Source of the DNA: Pristionchus mayeri
Taxonomy: Eukaryota; Nematoda; Chromadorea; Rhabditida; Neodiplogasteridae
DNA: 64,000 bases
Assembly: GCA_036245805.1 (NCBI GenBank)
Contig: BTRK01000008.1
Span: 50,673 to 114,672, forward strand
Direction: 5' to 3'
A model generated the notes under the pieces. That model did not search any database. It was not told the origin of the DNA and saw nothing but the letters and a program-made list of their open reading frames with translations. This document shows, one piece after another, positions 13,485-26,510 of this stretch. How positions within the stretch are numbered: position 1 is the stretch's first letter; every line of letters begins with the position of its first letter. The position numbers and the translations under genes are program-made.

Positions 13485-16400
13485 AAGTTTACCCGTATCC
13501 CCGAAGTTTACTCTATCCCCGAAGTTTACCCGTATCCCCGAAGTTTACTCTATCCCCGAAGTTTACCTGTATCCCCGAAGTTTACTCTATCCCCGAAGTT
13601 TACTCTATCCCCGAAGTTTACTCTATCTCCGAAGTTTACCCGTATCCCCGAAGTTTACTCTATCCCCGAAGTTTACTCTATTCCCGAAGTTTACCCGTAT
13701 CCCCGAAGTTTACTCTATCGCCAAAGTTTACCCGTATCCCCGAAGTTTACTCTATCCCCGAAGTTTACCCGTATCCCCGAAGTTTACTCTATCCCCGAAG
13801 TTTACCCGTATCCCCGAAGTTTACTCTATCCCCGAAGTTTACCCGTATCCCCGAAGTTTACTCTATCCCCGAAGTTTACCCGTATCCCCGAAGTTTACTC
13901 TATCCCCAAAGTTTACCCGTATCCCCGAAGTTTACCCGTATCCCCGAAGTTTACTCTATCCCCGAAGTTTACTCTATCCCCGAAGTTTACCCGTATCCCC
14001 GAAGTTTACCCGTATCCCCGAAGTTTACTCTATCCCCAAAGTTTACCCGTATCCCCGAAGTTTACCCGTATCCCCGAAGTTTACTCTATCCCCGAAGTTT
14101 ACCCGTGTCCCCGAAGTTTACTCTATCCCCGAAGTTTACTCTATCCCCGAAGTTTACCCGTGTCCCCGAAGTTTACTCTATCCCCGAAGTTTACTCTATC
14201 CCCGAAGTTTACTCTATCCCCGAAGTTTACTCTATCTCCGAAGTTTACCCGTATCCCCGAAGTTTACTCTATCCCCGAAGTTTACCCGTATCCCCGAAGT
14301 TTACTCTATCGCCAAAGTTTACCCGTATCCCCGAAGTTTACTCTATCCCCGAAGTTTACCCGTATCTCCGAAGTTTACTCTATCCCCGAAGTTTACCCGT
14401 ATCCCCGAAGTTTACTCTATCCCCGAAGTTTACCCGTATCCCCGAAGTTTACTCTATCCCCGAAGTTTACTCTATCCCCGAAGTTTACTCTATCCCCGAA
14501 GTTTACTCTATCCCCGAAGTTTACCCGTGTCCCCGAAGTTTACTCTATCCCCGAAGTTTACTCTATCCCCGAAGTTTACTCTATCCCCGAAGTTTACTCT
14601 ATCTCCGAAGTTTACTCTATCCCCGAAGTTTACTCTATCCCCGAAGTTTACTCTATCTCCGAAGTTTACCCGTATCCCCGAAGTTTTCTCTATCCCCGAA
14701 GTTTACTCTATCCCCGAAGTTTACCCGTATCCCCGAAGTTTACTCTATCGCCAAAGTTTACCCGTATCCCCGAAGTTTACTCTATCCCCGAAGTTTACCC
14801 GTATCTCCGAAGTTTACTCTATCCCCGAAGTTTACCCGTATCCCCGAAGTTTACTCTATCCCCGAAGTTTACCCGTATCCCCGAAGTTTACTCTATCCCC
14901 GAAGTTTACTCTATCCCCGAAGTTTACTCTATCCCCGAAGTTTACCCGTATCCCCGAAGTTTACCCGTATCCCCGAAGTTTACTCTATCGCCAAAGTTTA
15001 CCCGTATCCCCGAAGTTTACTCTATCCCCGAAGTTTACCCGTATCTCCGAAGTTTACTCTATCCCCGAAGTTTACCCGTATCCCCGAAGTTTACTCTATC
15101 CCCGAAGTTTACCCGTATCCCCGAAGTTTACTCTATCCCCGAAGTTTACTCTATCCCCGAAGTTTACTCTATCGCCAAAGTTTACCCGTATCCCCGAAGT
15201 TTACTCTATCCCCGAAGTTTACCCGTATCTCCGAAGTTTACTCTATCCTCGAAGTTTACCCGTATCCCCGAAGTTTACTCTATCCCCGAAGTTTACCCGT
15301 ATCCCCGAAGTTTACTCTATCCCCGAAGTTTACTCTATCCCCGAAGTTTACTCTATCCCCGAAGTTTACCCGTATCCCCGAAGTTTACCCGTATCCCCGA
15401 AGTTTACTCTATCCCCAAAGTTTACCCGTATCCCCGAAGTTTACCCGTATCCCCGAAGTTTACTCTATCCCCGAAGTTTACCCGTGTCCCCGAAGTTTAC
15501 TCTATCCCCGAAGTTTACTCTATCCCCGAAGTTTACCCGTATCCCCGAAGTTTACTCTATCCCCGAAGTTTACCTGTATCCCCGAAGTTTACTCTATCCC
15601 CGAAGTTTACTCTATCCCCGAAGTTTACTCTATCTCCGAAGTTTACCCGTATCCCCGAAGTTTACTCTATCCCCGAAGTTTACTCTATCCCCGAAGTTTA
15701 CCCGTATCCCCGAAGTTTACTCTATCGCCAAAGTTTACCCGTATCCCCGAAATTTACTCTATCCCCAAAGTTTACCCGTATCCCCGAAGTTTACCCGTAT
15801 CCCCGAAGTTTACTCTATCCCCGAAGTTTACCCGTGTCCCCGAAGTTTACTCTATCCCCGAAGTTTACTCTATCCCCGAAGTTTACTCTATCCCCGAAGT
15901 TTACTCTATCCCCGAAGTTTACTCTATCCCCGAAGTTTACCCGTGTCCCCGAAGTTTACTCTATCCCCGAAGTTTACTCTATCCCCGAAGTTTACTCTAT
16001 CCCCGAAGTTTACTCTATCTCCGAAGTTTACCCGTATCCCCGAAGTTTACTCTATCCCCGAAGTTTACCCGTATCCCCGAAGTTTACTCTATCCCCGAAG
16101 TTTACCTGTATCCCCGAAGTTTACTCTATCCCCGAAGTTTACTCTATCCCCGAAGTTTACTCTATCTCCGAAGTTTACCCGTATCCCCGAAGTTTACTCT
16201 ATCCCCGAAGTTTACTCTATCCCCGAAGTTTACTCTATCCCCGAAGTTTACCCGTATCCCCGAAGTTTACCCGTATCCCCGAAGTTTACTCTATCCCCAA
16301 AGTTTACCCGTATCCCCGAAGTTTACCCGTATCCCCGAAGTTTACTCTATCCCCGAAGTTTACCCGTGTCCCCGAAGTTTACTCTATCCCCGAAGTTTAC

Positions 16401-18413
16401 TCTATCCCCGAAGTTTACCCGTATCCCCGAAGTTTACTCTATCCCCGAAGTTTACCTGTATCCCCGAAGTTTACTCTATCCCCGAAGTTTACTCTATCCC
16501 CGAAGTTTACTCTATCTCCGAAGTTTACCCGTATCCCCGAAGTTTACTCTATCCCCGAAGTTTACTCTATCCCCGAAGTTTACCCGTATCCCCGAAGTTT
16601 ACTCTATCGCCAAAGTTTACCCGTATCCCCGAAATTTACTCTATCCCCATAGTTTACCCGTATCCCCGAAGTTTACCCGTATCCCCGAAGTTTACTCTAT
16701 CCCCGAAGTTTACCCGTGTCCCCGAAGTTTACTCTATCCCCGAAGTTTACTCTATCCCCGAAGTTTACTCTATCCCCGAAGTTTACTCTATCCCCGAAGT
16801 TTACTCTATCCCCGAAGTTTACCCGTGTCCCCGAAGTTTACTCTATCCCCGAAGTTTACTCTATCCCCGAAGTTTACTCTATCCCCGAAGTTTACTCTAT
16901 CTCCGAAGTTTACCCGTATCCCCGAAGTTTACTCTATCCCCGAAGTTTACCCGTATCCCCGAAGTTTACTCTATCCCCGAAGTTTACCTGTATCCCCGAA
17001 GTTTACTCTATCCCCGAAGTTTAATCTATCCCCGAAGTTTACTCTATCTCCGAAGTTTACCCGTATCCCCGAAGTTTACTCTATCCCCGAAGTTTACTCT
17101 ATCCCCGAAGTTTACCCGTATCCCCGAAGTTTACTCTATCGCCAAAGTTTACCCGTATCCCCGAAGTTTACTCTATCCCCGAAGTTTACCCGTATCCCCG
17201 AAGTTTACTCTATCCCCGAAGTTTACCCGTATCCCCGAAGTTTACTCTATCCCCGAAGTTCACCCGTATCCCCGAAGTTTACTCTATCCCCGAAGTTTAC
17301 CCGTATCCCCGAAGTTTACTCTATCCCCAAAGTTTACCCGTATCCCCGAAGTTTACCCGTATCCCCGAAGTTTACTCTATCCCCGAAGTTTACTCTATCC
17401 CCGAAGTTTACCCGTATCCCCGAAGTTTACCCGTATCCCCGAAGTTTACTCTATCCCCAAAGTTTACCCGTATCCCCGAAGTTTACCCGTATCCCCGAAG
17501 TTTACTCTATCCCCGAAGTTTACCCGTGTCCCCGAAGTTTACTCTATCCCCGAAGTTTACTCTATCCCCGAAGTTTACTCTATCCCCGAAGTTTACTCTA
17601 TCTCCGAAGTTTACCCGTATCCCCGAAGTTTACTCTATCCCCGAAGTTTACCCGTATCCCCGAAGTTTACTCTATCCCCGAAGTTTACCTGTATCCCCGA
17701 AGTTTACTCTATCCCCGAAGTTTACCCGTGTCCCCGAAGTTTACTCTATCCCCGAAGTTTACCCGTATCCCCGAAGTTTACTCTATCCCCGAAGTTTACC
17801 CGTATCCCCGAAGTTTACTCTATCCCCGAAGTTTACCTGTATCCCCGAAGTTTACTCTATCCCCGAAGTTTACTCTATCCCCGAAGTTTACTCTATCTCC
17901 GAAGTTTACCCGTATCCCCGAAGTTTACTCTATCCCCGAAGTTTACTCTATCCCCGAAGTTTACTCTATCCCCGAAGTTTACTCTATCCCCGAAGTTTAC
18001 TCTATCCCCGAAGTTTACTCTATCCCCGAAGTTTACTCTATCTCCGAAGTTTACCCGTATCCCCGAAGTTTACTCTATCCCCGAAGTTTACCCGTATCCC
18101 CGAAGTTTACTCTATCCCCGAAGTTTACCTGTATCCCCGAAGTTTACTCTATCCCCGAAGTTTACTCTATCCCCGAAGTTTACTCTATCTCCGAAGTTTA
18201 CCCGTATCCCCGAAGTTTACTCTATCCCCGAAGTTTACTCTATCCCCGAAGTTTACCCGTATCCCCGAAGTTTACTCTATCGCCAAAGTTTACCCGTATC
18301 CCCGAAGTTTACTCTATCCCCGAAGTTTACCCGTATCCCCGAAGTTTACTCTATCCCCGAAGTTTACCCGTATCCCCGAAGTTTACTCTATCCCCGAAGT
18401 TTACTCTATCCCC
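13485..18413 (+). repeat. ~4.95-kb higher-order repeat, copy 2
   Basis: This copy lies directly adjacent to copy 1, so the two form a true tandem pair. Relative to copy 1 it has a 37-bp dimer inserted near 15174. It also has a private C-to-A change at 17024, which turns TTTACTC into TTTAATC and makes the in-frame TAA at 17022-17024. The match ends where an Ak and then a Bcac unit (18404-18440) replace A and B. That Bcac is the only one found between 6.6 and 51.5 kb. Confidence 0.9.
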
Positions 18414-18570
18414 AAAGTTTACCCGTATCACCGAAGTTTACCCGTATCCCCGAAGTTTACTCTATCCCCGAAGTTTACCCGTGTCCCCGAAGTTTACTCT
18501 ATCCCCGAAGTTTACTCTATCCCCGAAGTTTACCCGTATCCCCGAAGTTTACCCGTATCCCCGAAGTTTA

Positions 18571-19360
18571 CTCTATCCCCAAAGTTTACCCGTATCCCCG
18601 AAGTTTACCCGTATCCCCGAAGTTTACTCTATCCCCGAAGTTTACCCGTGTCCCCGAAGTTTACTCTATCCCCGAAGTTTACTCTATCCCCGAAGTTTAC
18701 TCTATCCCCGAAGTTTACTCTATCTCCGAAGTTTACCCGTATCCCCGAAGTTTACTCTATCCCCGAAGTTTACCCGTATCCCCGAAGTTTACTCTATCCC
18801 CGAAGTTTACCTGTATCCCCGAAGTTTACTCTATCCCCGAAGTTTACCCGTGTCCCCGAAGTTTACTCTATCCCCGAAGTTTACCCGTATCCCCGAAGTT
18901 TACTCTATCCCCGAAGTTTACCCGTATCCCCGAAGTTTACTCTATCCCCGAAGTTTACCTGTATCCCCGAAGTTTACTCTATCCCCGAAGTTTACTCTAT
19001 CCCCGAAGTTTACTCTATCTCCGAAGTTTACCCGTATCCCCGAAGTTTACTCTATCCCCGAAGTTTACTCTATCCCCGAAGTTTACTCTATCCCCGAAGT
19101 TTACTCTATCCCCGAAGTTTACTCTATCCCCGAAGTTTACCCGTGTCCCCGAAGTTTACTCTATCCCCGAAGTTTACTCTATCCCCGAAGTTTACTCTAT
19201 CCCCGAAGTTTACTCTATCCCCGAAGTTTACTCTATCCCCAAAGTTTACCCGTATCCCCGAAGTTTACCCGTATCCCCGAAGTTTACTCTATCCCCGAAG
19301 TTTACTCTATCCCCGAAGTTTACCCGTATCCCCGAAGTTTACCCGTATCCCCGAAGTTTA
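18571..19360 (+). repeat. 790-bp higher-order repeat, copy 1
   Basis: The repeat starts at an Ak unit. Ct units at 18810 and 18958 recur at 19600 and 19748, and again at 20006/20154 and 20796/20944. The pattern runs Ak-B-B-A-G, A units, At, two Ct units, then a long A run ending in another Ak. Similarity to the next copy begins slightly upstream, at about 18486. Confidence 0.87.
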
Positions 19361-19766
19361 CTCTATCCCCAAAGTTTACCCGTATCCCCGAAGTTTACCC
19401 GTATCCCCGAAGTTTACTCTATCCCCGAAGTTTACCCGTGTCCCCGAAGTTTACTCTATCCCCGAAGTTTACTCTATCCCCGAAGTTTACTCTATCCCCG
19501 AAGTTTACTCTATCTCCGAAGTTTACCCGTATCCCCGAAGTTTACTCTATCCCCGAAGTTTACCCGTATCCCCGAAGTTTACTCTATCCCCGAAGTTTAC
19601 CTGTATCCCCGAAGTTTACTCTATCCCCGAAGTTTACCCGTGTCCCCGAAGTTTACTCTATCCCCGAAGTTTACCCGTATCCCCGAAGTTTACTCTATCC
19701 CCGAAGTTTACCCGTATCCCCGAAGTTTACTCTATCCCCGAAGTTTACCTGTATCCCCGAAGTTTA
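19361..19766 (+). repeat. 790-bp higher-order repeat, truncated copy 2 (406 bp)
   Basis: This is the first 406 bp of the 790-bp repeat. It is cut short where a new Ak unit at 19767 starts the next copy. The truncation shifts the spacing of the Ct markers from 790 to 406 bp (19600 to 20006, and 19748 to 20154). Confidence 0.85.
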
Positions 19767-20556
19767 CTCTATCCCCAAAGTTTACCCGTATCCCCGAAGT
19801 TTACCCGTATCCCCGAAGTTTACTCTATCCCCGAAGTTTACCCGTGTCCCCGAAGTTTACTCTATCCCCGAAGTTTACTCTATCCCCGAAGTTTACTCTA
19901 TCCCCGAAGTTTACTCTATCTCCGAAGTTTACCCGTATCCCCGAAGTTTACTCTATCCCCGAAGTTTACCCGTATCCCCGAAGTTTACTCTATCCCCGAA
20001 GTTTACCTGTATCCCCGAAGTTTACTCTATCCCCGAAGTTTACCCGTGTCCCCGAAGTTTACTCTATCCCCGAAGTTTACCCGTATCCCCGAAGTTTACT
20101 CTATCCCCGAAGTTTACCCGTATCCCCGAAGTTTACTCTATCCCCGAAGTTTACCTGTATCCCCGAAGTTTACTCTATCCCCGAAGTTTACTCTATCCCC
20201 GAAGTTTACTCTATCTCCGAAGTTTACCCGTATCCCCGAAGTTTACTCTATCCCCGAAGTTTACTCTATCCCCGAAGTTTACTCTATCCCCGAAGTTTAC
20301 TCTATCCCCGAAGTTTACTCTATCCCCGAAGTTTACCCGTGTCCCCGAAGTTTACTCTATCCCCGAAGTTTACTCTATCCCCGAAGTTTACTCTATCCCC
20401 GAAGTTTACTCTATCCCCGAAGTTTACTCTATCCCCAAAGTTTACCCGTATCCCCGAAGTTTACCCGTATCCCCGAAGTTTACTCTATCCCCGAAGTTTA
20501 CTCTATCCCCGAAGTTTACCCGTATCCCCGAAGTTTACCCGTATCCCCGAAGTTTA
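19767..20556 (+). repeat. 790-bp higher-order repeat, copy 3
   Basis: This full-length copy matches copy 1 at a spacing of 1,196 bp (790+406), including the second internal Ak unit (near 19241 in copy 1, near 20437 here). The next copy begins at 20557. Confidence 0.87.
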
Positions 20557-21226
20557 CTCTATCCCCAAAGTTTACCCGTATCCCCGAAGTTTACCCGTAT
20601 CCCCGAAGTTTACTCTATCCCCGAAGTTTACCCGTGTCCCCGAAGTTTACTCTATCCCCGAAGTTTACTCTATCCCCGAAGTTTACTCTATCCCCGAAGT
20701 TTACTCTATCTCCGAAGTTTACCCGTATCCCCGAAGTTTACTCTATCCCCGAAGTTTACCCGTATCCCCGAAGTTTACTCTATCCCCGAAGTTTACCTGT
20801 ATCCCCGAAGTTTACTCTATCCCCGAAGTTTACCCGTGTCCCCGAAGTTTACTCTATCCCCGAAGTTTACCCGTATCCCCGAAGTTTACTCTATCCCCGA
20901 AGTTTACCCGTATCCCCGAAGTTTACTCTATCCCCGAAGTTTACCTGTATCCCCGAAGTTTACTCTATCCCCGAAGTTTACTCTATCCCCGAAGTTTACT
21001 CTATCTCCGAAGTTTACCCGTATCCCCGAAGTTTACTCTATCCCCGAAGTTTACTCTATCCCCGAAGTTTACTCTATCCCCGAAGTTTACTCTATCCCCG
21101 AAGTTTACTCTATCCCCGAAGTTTACCCGTGTCCCCGAAGTTAACTCTATCCCCGAAGTTTACTCTATCCCCGAAGTTTACTCTATCCCCGAAGTTTACT
21201 CTATCCCCGAAGTTTACTCTATCCCC
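20557..21226 (+). repeat. 790-bp higher-order repeat, copy 4 (3' part replaced)
   Basis: The match to copy 3 continues to 21226, where the internal Ak unit is replaced by plain A. It carries a private T-to-A change that makes GTTAACTC, creating a TAA stop at 21142-21144 in the frame that had been open since 11749. Confidence 0.85.
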
Positions 21227-21370
21227 GAAGTTTACCCGTGTCCCCGAAGTTTACTCTATCCCCGAAGTTTACTCTATCCCCGAAGTTTACCCGTGTCCCC
21301 GAAGTTTACTCTATCCCCGAAGTTTACTCTATCCCCGAAGTTTACTCTATCCCCGAAGTTTACTCTATCT

Positions 21371-24300
21371 CCGAAGTTTACCCGTATCCCCGAAGTTTAC
21401 TCTATCCCCGAAGTTTACCCGTATCCCCGAAGTTTACTCTATCCCCGAAGTTTACCTGTATCCCCGAAGTTTACTCTATCCCCGAAGTTTACTCTATCCC
21501 CGAAGTTTACTCTATCTCCGAAGTTTACCCGTATCCCCGAAGTTTACTCTATCCCCGAAGTTTACTCTATCCCCGAAGTTTACTCTATCCCCGAAGTTTA
21601 CTCTATCCCCGAAGTTTACTCTATCCCCGAAGTTTACCCGTGTCCCCGAAGTTTACTCTATCCCCGAAGTTTACTCTATCCCCGAAGTTTACTCTATCCC
21701 CGAAGTTTACTCTATCTCCGAAGTTTACCCGTATCCCCGAAGTTTACTCTATCCCCGAAGTTTACCCGTATCCCCGAAGTTTACTCTATCCCCGAAGTTT
21801 ACCTGTATCCCCGAAGTTTACTCTATCCCCGAAGTTTACTCTATCCCCGAAGTTTACTCTATCTCCGAAGTTTACCCGTATCCCCGAAGTTTACTCTATC
21901 CCCGAAGTTTACTCTATTCCCGAAGTTTACCCGTATCCCCGAAGTTTACTCTATCGCCAAAGTTTACCCGTATCCCCGAAGTTTACTCTATCCCCGAAGT
22001 TTACCCGTATCCCCGAAGTTTACTCTATCCCCGAAGTTTACCCGTATCCCCGAAGTTTACTCTATCCCCGAAGTTTACCCGTATCCCCGAAGTTTACTCT
22101 ATCCCCGAAGTTTACCCGTATCCCCGAAGTTTACTCTATCCCCAAAGTTTACCCGTATCCCCGAAGTTTACCCGTATCCCCGAAGTTTACTCTATCCCCG
22201 AAGTTTACTCTATCCCCGAAGTTTACCCGTATCCCCGAAGTTTACCCGTATCCCCGAAGTTTACTCTATCCCCAAAGTTTACCCGTATCCCCGAAGTTTA
22301 CCCGTATCCCCGAAGTTTACTCTATCCCCGAAGTTTACCCGTGTCCCCGAAGTTTACTCTATCCCCGAAGTTTACTCTATCCCCGAAGTTTACCCGTGTC
22401 CCCGAAGTTTACTCTATCCCCGAAGTTTACTCTATCCCCGAAGTTTACTCTATCCCCGAAGTTTACTCTATCTCCGAAGTTTACCCGTATCCCCGAAGTT
22501 TACTCTATCCCCGAAGTTTACCCGTATCCCCGAAGTTTACTCTATCGCCAAAGTTTACCCGTATCCCCGAAGTTTACTCTATCCCCGAAGTTTACCCGTA
22601 TCTCCGAAGTTTACTCTATCCCCGAAGTTTACCCGTATCCCCGAAGTTTACTCTATCCCCGAAGTTTACCCGTATCCCCGAAGTTTACTCTATCCCCGAA
22701 GTTTACTCTATCCCCGAAGTTTACTCTATCCCCGAAGTTTACTCTATCCCCGAAGTTTACCCGTGTCCCCGAAGTTTACTCTATCCCCGAAGTTTACTCT
22801 ATCCCCGAAGTTTACTCTATCCCCGAAGTTTACTCTATCTCCGAAGTTTACTCTATCCCCGAAGTTTACTCTATCCCCGAAGTTTACTCTATCTCCGAAG
22901 TTTACCCGTATCCCCGAAGTTTTCTCTATCCCCGAAGTTTACTCTATCCCCGAAGTTTACCCGTATCCCCGAAGTTTACTCTATCGCCAAAGTTTACCCG
23001 TATCCCCGAAGTTTACTCTATCCCCGAAGTTTACCCGTATCTCCGAAGTTTACTCTATCCCCGAAGTTTACCCGTATCCCCGAAGTTTACTCTATCCCCG
23101 AAGTTTACCCGTATCCCCGAAGTTTACTCTATCCCCGAAGTTTACTCTATCCCCGAAGTTTACTCTATCCCCGAAGTTTACCCGTATCCCCGAAGTTTAC
23201 CCGTATCCCCGAAGTTTACTCTATCGCCAAAGTTTACCCGTATCCCCGAAGTTTACTCTATCCCCGAAGTTTACCCGTATCTCCGAAGTTTACTCTATCC
23301 CCGAAGTTTACCCGTATCCCCGAAGTTTACTCTATCCCCGAAGTTTACCCGTATCCCCGAAGTTTACTCTATCCCCGAAGTTTACTCTATCCCCGAAGTT
23401 TACTCTATCGCCAAAGTTTACCCGTATCCCCGAAGTTTACCCGTATCCCCGAAGTTTACTCTATCCCCGAAGTTTACCCGTGTCCCCGAAGTTTACTCTA
23501 TCCCCGAAGTTTACTCTATCCCCGAAGTTTACCCGTATCTCCGAAGTTTACTCTATCCCCGAAGTTTACCCGTATCCCCGAAGTTTACTCTATCCCCGAA
23601 GTTTACTCTATCCCCGAAGTTTACCCGTATCCCCGAAGTTTACCCGTATCCCCGAAGTTTACTCTATCCCCAAAGTTTACCCGTATCCCCGAAGTTTACC
23701 CGTATCCCCGAAGTTTACTCTATCCCCGAAGTTTACCCGTGTCCCCGAAGTTTACTCTATCCCCGAAGTTTACTCTATCCCCGAAGTTTACCCGTATCCC
23801 CGAAGTTTACTCTATCCCCGAAGTTTACCTGTATCCCCGAAGTTTACTCTATCCCCGAAGTTTACTCTATCCCCGAAGTTTACTCTATCTCCGAAGTTTA
23901 CCCGTATCCCCGAAGTTTACTCTATCCCCGAAGTTTACTCTATCCCCGAAGTTTACCCGTATCCCCGAAGTTTACCCGTATCCCCGAAGTTTACTCTATC
24001 GCCAAAGTTTACCCGTATCCCCGAAGTTTACTCTATCCCCGAAGTTTACCCGTATCTCCGAAGTTTACTCTATCCCCGAAGTTTACCCGTATCCCCGAAG
24101 TTTACTCTATCCCCGAAGTTTACCCGTATCCCCGAAGTTTACTCTATCCCCGAAGTTTACTCTATCCCCGAAGTTTACTCTATCGCCAAAGTTTACCCGT
24201 ATCCCCGAAGTTTATCCGTATCCCCGAAGTTTACTCTATCCCCGAAGTTTACCCGTGTCCCCGAAGTTTACTCTATCCCCGAAGTTTACTCTATCCCCGA

Positions 24301-26510
24301 AGTTTACCCGTATCTCCGAAGTTTACTCTATCCCCGAAGTTTACCCGTATCCCCGAAGTTTACTCTATCCCCGAAGTTTACTCTATCCCCGAAGTTTACC
24401 CGTATCCCCGAAGTTTACCCGTATCCCCGAAGTTTACTCTATCCCCAAAGTTTACCCGTATCCCCGAAGTTTACCCGTATCCCCGAAGTTTACTCTATCC
24501 CCGAAGTTTACCCGTGTCCCCGAAGTTTACTCTATCCCCGAAGTTTACTCTATCCCCGAAGTTTACCCGTATCCCCGAAGTTTACTCTATCCCCGAAGTT
24601 TACCTGTATCCCCGAAGTTTACTCTATCCCCGAAGTTTACTCTATCCCCGAAGTTTACTCTATCTCCGAAGTTTACCCGTATCCCCGAAGTTTACTCTAT
24701 CCCCGAAGTTTACTCTATCCCCGAAGTTTACCCGTATCCCCGAAGTTTACTCTATCGCCAAAGTTTACCCGTATCCCCGAAATTTACTCTATCCCCAAAG
24801 TTTACCCGTATCCCCGAAGTTTACCCGTATCCCCGAAGTTTACTCTATCCCCGAAGTTTACCCGTGTCCCCGAAGTTTACTCTATCCCCGAAGTTTACTC
24901 TATCCCCGAAGTTTACTCTATCCCCGAAGTTTACTCTATCCCCGAAGTTTACTCTATCCCCGAAGTTTACCCGTGTCCCCGAAGTTTACTCTATCCCCGA
25001 AGTTTACTCTATCCCCGAAGTTTACTCTATCCCCGAAGTTTACTCTATCTCCGAAGTTTACCCGTATCCCCGAAGTTTACTCTATCCCCGAAGTTTACCC
25101 GTATCCCCGAAGTTTACTCTATCCCCGAAGTTTACCTGTATCCCCGAAGTTTACTCTATCCCCGAAGTTTACTCTATCCCCGAAGTTTACTCTATCTCCG
25201 AAGTTTACCCGTATCCCCGAAGTTTACTCTATCCCCGAAGTTTACTCTATCCCCGAAGTTTACTCTATCCCCGAAGTTTACCCGTATCCCCGAAGTTTAC
25301 CCGTATCCCCGAAGTTTACTCTATCCCCAAAGTTTACCCGTATCCCCGAAGTTTACCCGTATCCCCGAAGTTTACTCTATCCCCGAAGTTTACCCGTGTC
25401 CCCGAAGTTTACTCTATCCCCGAAGTTTACTCTATCCCCGAAGTTTACCCGTATCCCCGAAGTTTACTCTATCCCCGAAGTTTACCTGTATCCCCGAAGT
25501 TTACTCTATCCCCGAAGTTTACTCTATCCCCGAAGTTTACTCTATCTCCGAAGTTTACCCGTATCCCCGAAGTTTACTCTATCCCCGAAGTTTACTCTAT
25601 CCCCGAAGTTTACCCGTATCCCCGAAGTTTACTCTATCGCCAAAGTTTACCCGTATCCCCGAAATTTACTCTATCCCCATAGTTTACCCGTATCCCCGAA
25701 GTTTACCCGTATCCCCGAAGTTTACTCTATCCCCGAAGTTTACCCGTGTCCCCGAAGTTTACTCTATCCCCGAAGTTTACTCTATCCCCGAAGTTTACTC
25801 TATCCCCGAAGTTTACTCTATCCCCGAAGTTTACTCTATCCCCGAAGTTTACCCGTGTCCCCGAAGTTTACTCTATCCCCGAAGTTTACTCTATCCCCGA
25901 AGTTTACTCTATCCCCGAAGTTTACTCTATCTCCGAAGTTTACCCGTATCCCCGAAGTTTACTCTATCCCCGAAGTTTACCCGTATCCCCGAAGTTTACT
26001 CTATCCCCGAAGTTTACCTGTATCCCCGAAGTTTACTCTATCCCCGAAGTTTACTCTATCCCCGAAGTTTACTCTATCTCCGAAGTTTACCCGTATCCCC
26101 GAAGTTTACTCTATCCCCGAAGTTTACTCTATCCCCGAAGTTTACCCGTATCCCCGAAGTTTACTCTATCGCCAAAGTTTACCCGTATCCCCGAAGTTTA
26201 CTCTATCCCCGAAGTTTACCCGTATCCCCGAAGTTTACTCTATCCCCGAAGTTTACCCGTATCCCCGAAGTTTACTCTATCCCCGAAGTTCACCCGTATC
26301 CCCGAAGTTTACTCTATCCCCGAAGTTTACCCGTATCCCCGAAGTTTACTCTATCCCCAAAGTTTACCCGTATCCCCGAAGTTTACCCGTATCCCCGAAG
26401 TTTACTCTATCCCCGAAGTTTACTCTATCCCCGAAGTTTACCCGTATCCCCGAAGTTTACCCGTATCCCCGAAGTTTACTCTATCCCCAAAGTTTACCCG
26501 TATCCCCGAA
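21371..26510 (+). repeat. ~4.95-kb higher-order repeat, expanded copy 3
   Basis: Markers align with copy 1 at 13,166 bp (CTCTATTCCC 8746/21912, At 8544/21710, Ct 8289/21455). They align with copy 2 at 8,236 bp upstream (CTCTATTCCC, GTTTTCTC 14687/22923) and at 9,030 bp downstream (CATAG 16648/25678, GTTCACCC 17261/26291). The 794-bp difference is extra sequence within about 23-24.8 kb, where Bt cassettes recur (23040, 23281, 23538, 24056, 24301). The similarity ends at 26511, where a GAAATTTA unit starts the 1.75-kb repeat. The copy is separated from copy 2 by the 790-bp HOR block. Confidence 0.85.
24782..26510 (+). repeat. ~1.75-kb higher-order repeat, copy 1 (1,729 bp)
   Basis: The repeat is measured from the GAAATTTA variant base at 24782 to the next one at 26511. 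The distance from this variant to the CATAG stop marker (end at 25682) is 900 bp, as in the 4.95-kb copies 1 and 2 (10785-11685 and 15752-16652). This copy is both the 3' part of the expanded 4.95-kb HOR and the first unit of a shorter local tandem array. Confidence 0.87.
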
